From positions 1-9,036 of the forward strand of contig JASHYZ010000463.1 in NCBI GenBank assembly GCA_030042795.1: a DNA stretch of 9,036 nt. The letters run 5' to 3'. Positions 6,144 through 9,036 of this stretch are shown here, piece by piece. The position numbers and the translations under genes were made by a program. The notes below the pieces were generated by a model. It searched no databases and was not told the origin of the DNA. It saw only the letters and a program-made list of their open reading frames with translations. This stretch comes from Terriglobia bacterium (GTDB lineage Bacteria > Acidobacteriota > Terriglobia > UBA7540). How positions within the stretch are numbered: position 1 is the first letter of the stretch; the number at the start of each line of letters is the position of its first letter.

Positions 6144-6262
6144 AAGCCAAGAGGTTGTTGAAAACAAAGGGAAATGTTTTTCCCACAGCTTTCAAAGCCA
6201 AGAAGTACTTGAAAATAAAGGAGTTATTTTTGTAAAGCCAAGAGGTTATTGATAAAAAGGGA
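6144..6262 (+). repeat. Three 28-base direct repeats of the AAGCCAAGAGGTT type
   Basis: Copies at 6144-6171, 6195-6222 and 6235-6262 all begin AAGCCAAGA and carry TTGA[A/T]AA and AAGG at the same positions. The steps are 51 and 40 bases, so the third copy is out of frame with the others; this argues for a DNA-level rather than a protein-level repeat. A fragment AAAGCCAACGTT at 6125 may be a fourth, eroded copy. After the first copy GGGAAA (6169-6174) pairs with TTTCCC (6179-6184). The array is purine- and A-rich, unlike the GC-rich genes around it, and ends 28 bases before the ATG at 6291. Confidence 0.65.
6209..6236 (+). promoter_or_regulatory. Weak promoter candidate for the STGP-family gene
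   Basis: TTGAAA (6209-6214, inside the second 28-base repeat copy), 16 bases, TGTAAA (6231-6236, 4 of 6). A start near 6243 would leave about 48 bases before the ATG at 6291. A-rich DNA produces such matches easily, so confidence is low. Confidence 0.22.
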
Positions 6263-6290
6263 TTTAGCTGTAAAACGAAAGGAGAAAATT

Positions 6291-7235
6291 ATGGCTCTTA
6301 TGCACAAAGGTACTAGCCCGGTAACGCTGGAGGCTAACCGCGCCAATTCCCTCAAGTCTACTGGACCGGTCAGCGAGCGGGGTTTAGCCGTCTCCCGCGG
6401 GAACGCGCTCAAGCACTGGGGACGGGCGGAGACTATTCGGCCTTCGCTGGCAGCCCTCGACGAAGACCCCGAGGAATTTGAGAGAACACGGGACGCGCTC
6501 TACCGGGCGCTCGCTCCCCGCGACGAGTTCGAGGAGATCATCGTGGATGACATGGCGGACGTTCACTGGCGCATCCGGCGCATGGTGCGCGCTGAGGCGG
6601 GCGCCCAGGGGGCGCGCCGCCGCGATCGCAAGATGCGGGACGAAGAGCTGGAGGCCCTGTTCGAGGCGGGGAAGTTCCATGACCTGGTACCCTCCATCGT
6701 CCCCAAGCTAGGCTACGTAGGTTTGAGCGACTCGCCCGTGAAATTCCGGCGCATTCTCGAAATGCTGAAGATTCTTGCTGACCTGGTGCGTTACGCGGGC
6801 TTTCAGGACGAAATCATAGGCTACTTGCAGAAACTGTACGGTTACAACCCGAGCGAGCGTGCCCGAAACCTGATGAACGTCTACGATCGCTGTTACCAGG
6901 AGCGTGACTGCGGGGACGCGGACCAAATCGCGGCCAACCAGGCCGAGTTTCAGGAGGCGATCGCTGACGAAATTGCCTGGTTCGAAAGGCGGGCCGCGTC
7001 TCACCTGCAGGCCCGCGCGGAGCTGAAGGTACCCAGCCTCGACGCCGAAATGCTGCGCACGGATCATAACCCGGCCACAGTGGCCATCTATCACGAGCGC
7101 CTGGAGAGGGTGTTCGCCGAGAAGTGGAGGCTGCTGAAGGAATATCGGGCCAATCAGGCGGCCGGACAACAACAGGGGGAAGGCAACCCGCCGCCGACCG
7201 GCAGTCCTGCGGCCCACACGTTGACGGCAGGGTAG
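6291..7235 (+). CDS. Hypothetical protein with N-terminal ANRANSLKSTGP motif
   Basis: 314 residues from the ATG at 6291, which has GGAG (6281-6284) six bases upstream; an earlier in-frame TTG at 6249 lies within repeat DNA and is rejected. The N-terminus has the pattern EANRANSLKSTGP followed by SRGNALKHWG, which I associate with a family of uncharacterised proteins found in several copies in Acidobacteria and related soil bacteria. The rest is mostly helical and charged (a run of Arg/Glu/Asp at about 60-130, EEIIVDDMADVHWRIRRMV, then RRRDRKMRDEELEALFEAGK), with a Pro/Gln/Gly-rich tail after about 285. There is no signal peptide, membrane span or catalytic motif, so it is probably cytoplasmic. 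The basic N-terminal third could bind nucleic acid; that is inference. It is convergent with the BON gene and preceded by repeat arrays. Function unknown. Confidence 0.85.
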   Translation: MALMHKGTSPVTLEANRANSLKSTGPVSERGLAVSRGNALKHWGRAETIRPSLAALDEDPEEFERTRDALYRALAPRDEFEEIIVDDMADVHWRIRRMVRAEAGAQGARRRDRKMRDEELEALFEAGKFHDLVPSIVPKLGYVGLSDSPVKFRRILEMLKILADLVRYAGFQDEIIGYLQKLYGYNPSERARNLMNVYDRCYQERDCGDADQIAANQAEFQEAIADEIAWFERRAASHLQARAELKVPSLDAEMLRTDHNPATVAIYHERLERVFAEKWRLLKEYRANQAAGQQQGEGNPPPTGSPAAHTLTAG

Positions 7236-7350
7236 AACATCAGGGGTTGGTGGTCAGCGGTAGAGGGTCAGCCGACGCTCATGGCGGGCCAGTCGGTAGG
7301 CGCGCAACTACGATGTCGCAACTCGGGCTGGTTGATGAATTCTGAAGAGA

Positions 7351-7477
7351 TGGGGATTTGCCCCGGAGGGGCGAAATAGAGTAGCCCAGGGCTCGCGCCC
7401 TGGGCTAAGTTATGCCGCTCCTTCGGAGCTAAATTATGTGTCGAACTCCGATGGAGAACGGGCCGCGCCCGTTTTCC
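7351..7477. repeat. Block of consecutive hairpins between convergent genes
   Basis: In order: GGGG (7352-7355) with CCCC (7361-7364), the latter also able to pair with GGGG at 7368-7371; a perfect 11-bp stem TAGCCCAGGGC (7382-7392) with GCCCTGGGCTA (7397-7407), loop TCGC; GCTCC (7417-7421) with GGAGC (7425-7429); and GGAGAACGGGC (7453-7463) with GCCCGTTTTCC (7467-7477), one G-T pair. The last ends three bases before the BON stop codon at 7481-7483. It resembles intergenic palindrome clusters I associate with acidobacterial genomes and probably acts as a two-way transcript end. No T-tract is present. Confidence 0.7.
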
Positions 7478-7480
7478 AAA

Positions 7481-8242
7481 CTACGATTGCGCGGGTTGCT
7501 CCAGACGCAGGTTGTTGGTGAAGCCGAAGTAGGTGGCCGCCGTGCGGGCGTCCATTTCGGCTTTGGTGCGAGCCATCGCCGTATCCACTACGCCGTCGAG
7601 GGTGACGTTGCCGTTCTTCACGATGATGTGGATGGGTGGCAGCGCCTGGTTGCCATAATTCACAAAGAACGGGTCGCGGTAGATGGCCCGGGCCACGGCC
7701 TGCCGGATCTGGTCATCCATCCGCGACGTGGGCAGTACCTCCAGATCGTTCTGGAAGCCCGTCACCCCGCGAAGGTGCGAGAGAAAGTTGCCGATGTCGC
7801 TTTTCTTGAAGGGCTCGGTTACTTGCCCGCTGACGATGAGGTTGCTGCCCTCCATTTTGAGTTCGAGATTGTCGAAGATCGTGTAAAACGGATAAGTGAG
7901 AATGTCGTGCCGGGCTTGTTCCGCGATCAGGCGCGGGGTGGCGTCGTCAGCGCTAACGGTGATCTGATCCACCACCGAATTCACGCCGGCCGCTTTTGCG
8001 ATTTGCTTCTCGACGTCGTTCCTGATGCCGACGCTCTCGACGGTGCCGGTGAGAACCACGACGCCGTTCTGGAATTCAGCTTGTACGTTGCCGTGCTTCG
8101 CGTTTTCAACACCAAGATGGCTGAGCTTGCTATGAATTTGCGCCATGGTGGCGGGGTACGTCGCGTCGCCACCCCGGGCGAACCCGGCGTTTGCACCCCA
8201 AAGAACTGCACAACCCAACAGAATGAAGTTAGACGCTCGCAT
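7481..8242 (-). CDS. Exported triple-BON-domain protein
   Basis: 253 residues on the - strand. The ATG at 8242 is chosen because AAGGAG (8249-8254) lies six bases upstream; a GTG ten codons earlier has no such site. Residues 1-19 are a signal peptide (MRASN, hydrophobic core, GANA before the cut); C11 in ILLGC is a poor lipobox, so a soluble periplasmic protein is favoured. Three BON (OsmY/nodulation) domains follow: about 31-97, 102-171 and 176-248. Each shows helix, strand, then G-x-V-x-L/V-x-G (NGVVVLTGTV 59-68, GSNLIVSGQV 132-141, NGNVTLDGVV 210-219). BON domains are thought to bind phospholipid or envelope surfaces and are often stress-related. It is divergent from the DUF3500 gene, about 280 bases apart, and convergent with the STGP-family gene. 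A long open frame on the opposite strand is its shadow. Confidence 0.93.
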   Translation of the reverse strand: MRASNFILLGCAVLWGANAGFARGGDATYPATMAQIHSKLSHLGVENAKHGNVQAEFQNGVVVLTGTVESVGIRNDVEKQIAKAAGVNSVVDQITVSADDATPRLIAEQARHDILTYPFYTIFDNLELKMEGSNLIVSGQVTEPFKKSDIGNFLSHLRGVTGFQNDLEVLPTSRMDDQIRQAVARAIYRDPFFVNYGNQALPPIHIIVKNGNVTLDGVVDTAMARTKAEMDARTAATYFGFTNNLRLEQPAQS

Positions 8243-8466
8243 AAGGCTCTCCTTATTCAGAAGAAGAATCACGGGCGGCTTGCAGAGATAGCCTATACAT
8301 CTGCCCAGCCCCTCCGTCTTGACATCCCCCGAAAGGCCAGTCTCGGCCGCTCTCGCCGCCCCTTGGGGCTAGGCTCGCGGTCCAGCCGCCTTCACCTATA
8401 TGGACGCTGGCGGCCTTTGCGAGGTTACGGCCATCCCTCCGTGAGAGCGGCTGAAGGACAAGACAT

Positions 8467-8495
8467 TTGACTCCGGGGTGCTTCTGTACTTACAT
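8467..8495 (+). promoter_or_regulatory. Possible promoter of the DUF3500 gene
   Basis: TTGACT (8467-8472, 5 of 6), 17 bases, TTACAT (8490-8495, 3 of 6). It would give a leader of about 20 bases with the GGAGG at 8511-8515. A perfect TTGACA at 8319-8324 lacks a matching -10. The divergent BON promoter must lie in the same 8243-8522 interval, but I see only a weak TATAGG-like box on the - strand near 8292-8297. Confidence 0.28.
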
Positions 8496-8522
8496 GGAAA
8501 GCGGTTAACTGGAGGGGAAAAC

Positions 8523-9036
8523 ATGAAGCGCCGATCGTTTCTGGGTTCGTCTGCTGCACTTTTGGGATCAGGTGTGCTGGGCTCGGGTCACAGTCAGGAC
8601 AATTCAAACCACGTGCATCACGTCCGCGCGGTATCGCTGATGACAGAGTGCGCCAACCGCTTTCTGGCAGCGCTCGATGCCGACCAGCGGGGCAAGGCGA
8701 CGTTCGCCTTTGATGCTGACGAGCGCCTGAACTGGCACTTCATCCCCAAAGAGCGCAAGGGCCTTCCGCTGCGCGAAATGACGCCTTATCAGAAGCACCT
8801 GGCGAGCGCGCTTCTGGCGGCCGGCCTCAGCCAGACCGGATACATCAAGGCCGTAACCATCATGAGCCTGGAAGACGTGCTCAGGATCATGGAAAACGAC
8901 AGCGGCGAGCGGCGCAACCCGGAGAAATACTACTTTTCGGTGTTCGGTACGCCTTCGGACGAGAGTACGTGGGGATACCGCGTGGAGGGCCACCATCTCA
9001 GCCAGAACTATACCATGGTGAATGGCACGGTGATTG
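8523..9036 (+). CDS. Tat-exported DUF3500 family protein (N-terminal part)
   Basis: Partial: 171 codons from the ATG at 8523, cut by the window end. GGAGG (8511-8515) lies seven bases upstream. The N-terminus KRRSFLG followed by SSAALLGSGVLG is a twin-arginine (Tat) signal, so the protein is probably exported in folded form, consistent with a cofactor or metal. From about residue 40 the sequence follows the DUF3500 pattern: RFLAALDADQR, FAFDADERLNWHFIPKERKG, MTPYQKHLASALLAAGLSQ, YIKAVTIMSLEDVLRIMEND, then NPEKYYFSVFGTPS, WGYRVEGHHLSQNYT. The conserved His and Asp/Glu residues (H72, H160-region HH) could bind metal, but the family has no established activity that I know of. Full-length members are roughly 350 residues, so about half is missing. 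Confidence 0.93.
   Translation, partial: MKRRSFLGSSAALLGSGVLGSGHSQDNSNHVHHVRAVSLMTECANRFLAALDADQRGKATFAFDADERLNWHFIPKERKGLPLREMTPYQKHLASALLAAGLSQTGYIKAVTIMSLEDVLRIMENDSGERRNPEKYYFSVFGTPSDESTWGYRVEGHHLSQNYTMVNGTVI

Noticed and set aside
5892..6262. Direct repeats that might be a CRISPR array
   Set aside because: Unit lengths and steps are irregular, copies are diverged, the spacing does not give uniform unique spacers, and no cas gene is present.
8210..8242. Lipoprotein signal (ILLGC) in the BON protein
   Set aside because: The hydrophobic stretch before C11 is very short and Leu at -2 is atypical, while GANA further on gives an ordinary cleavage site.
8243..8272. GTG start extending the BON protein by 10 residues
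   Set aside because: The extension would contain the Shine-Dalgarno used by the ATG at 8242, and that ATG gives a proper signal peptide.
7436..8470. 344-codon open frame on the + strand
   Set aside because: It runs antisense through the BON gene, which has a signal peptide, three recognisable domains and a ribosome site; the + frame has none.

Overview
The window looks like a chromosomal stretch from an Acidobacteriota-type soil bacterium. This is inferred from the gene types (a Tat-exported DUF3500 protein, a triple-BON periplasmic protein, an 'ANRANSLKSTGP' hypothetical protein), from clusters of short hairpin repeats between genes that resemble those I associate with acidobacterial genomes, and from good Shine-Dalgarno sites on most genes. 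No search was run, so the assignment is tentative.

Layout. 1-143 holds a likely promoter. 144-1007 is a receiver-domain response regulator with a degenerate HPt-like second domain. 1008-1407 is a mosaic of palindromic and inverted repeats. 1408-1950 has no recognisable gene. 1967-5394 is a three-gene set on the + strand: an 803-residue secreted protein with four N-terminal Ig-like repeats and a C-terminal beta-rich, possibly outer-membrane, domain; a 40-codon single-span membrane protein (4485-4607); and a seven-span membrane protein (4588-5394) whose start lies inside the small gene. 5395-6290 is about 900 bases rich in repeats: a long inverted pair, then two different families of short direct repeats. 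6291-7235 encodes a protein of unknown function with the STGP N-terminal motif. 7351-7477 is a block of consecutive hairpins between convergent genes. 7481-8242 (- strand) is a secreted triple-BON protein. 8523-9036 (+ strand, cut by the window end) is the N-terminal part of a Tat-exported DUF3500 protein, divergent from the BON gene.

How the genes may work together. The regulator has no sensor kinase nearby and cannot be tied to a target. The three-gene set at 1967-5394 is the best candidate for an undescribed system: a large exported, probably disulfide-containing surface or envelope protein together with two inner-membrane proteins made by overlapping reading frames. Repeats flank it on both sides and one copy lies inside it, which would fit an insertion or a rearranged island. 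Its function cannot be named from sequence alone. The BON and DUF3500 proteins are both exported and share an upstream region, but nothing else links them.
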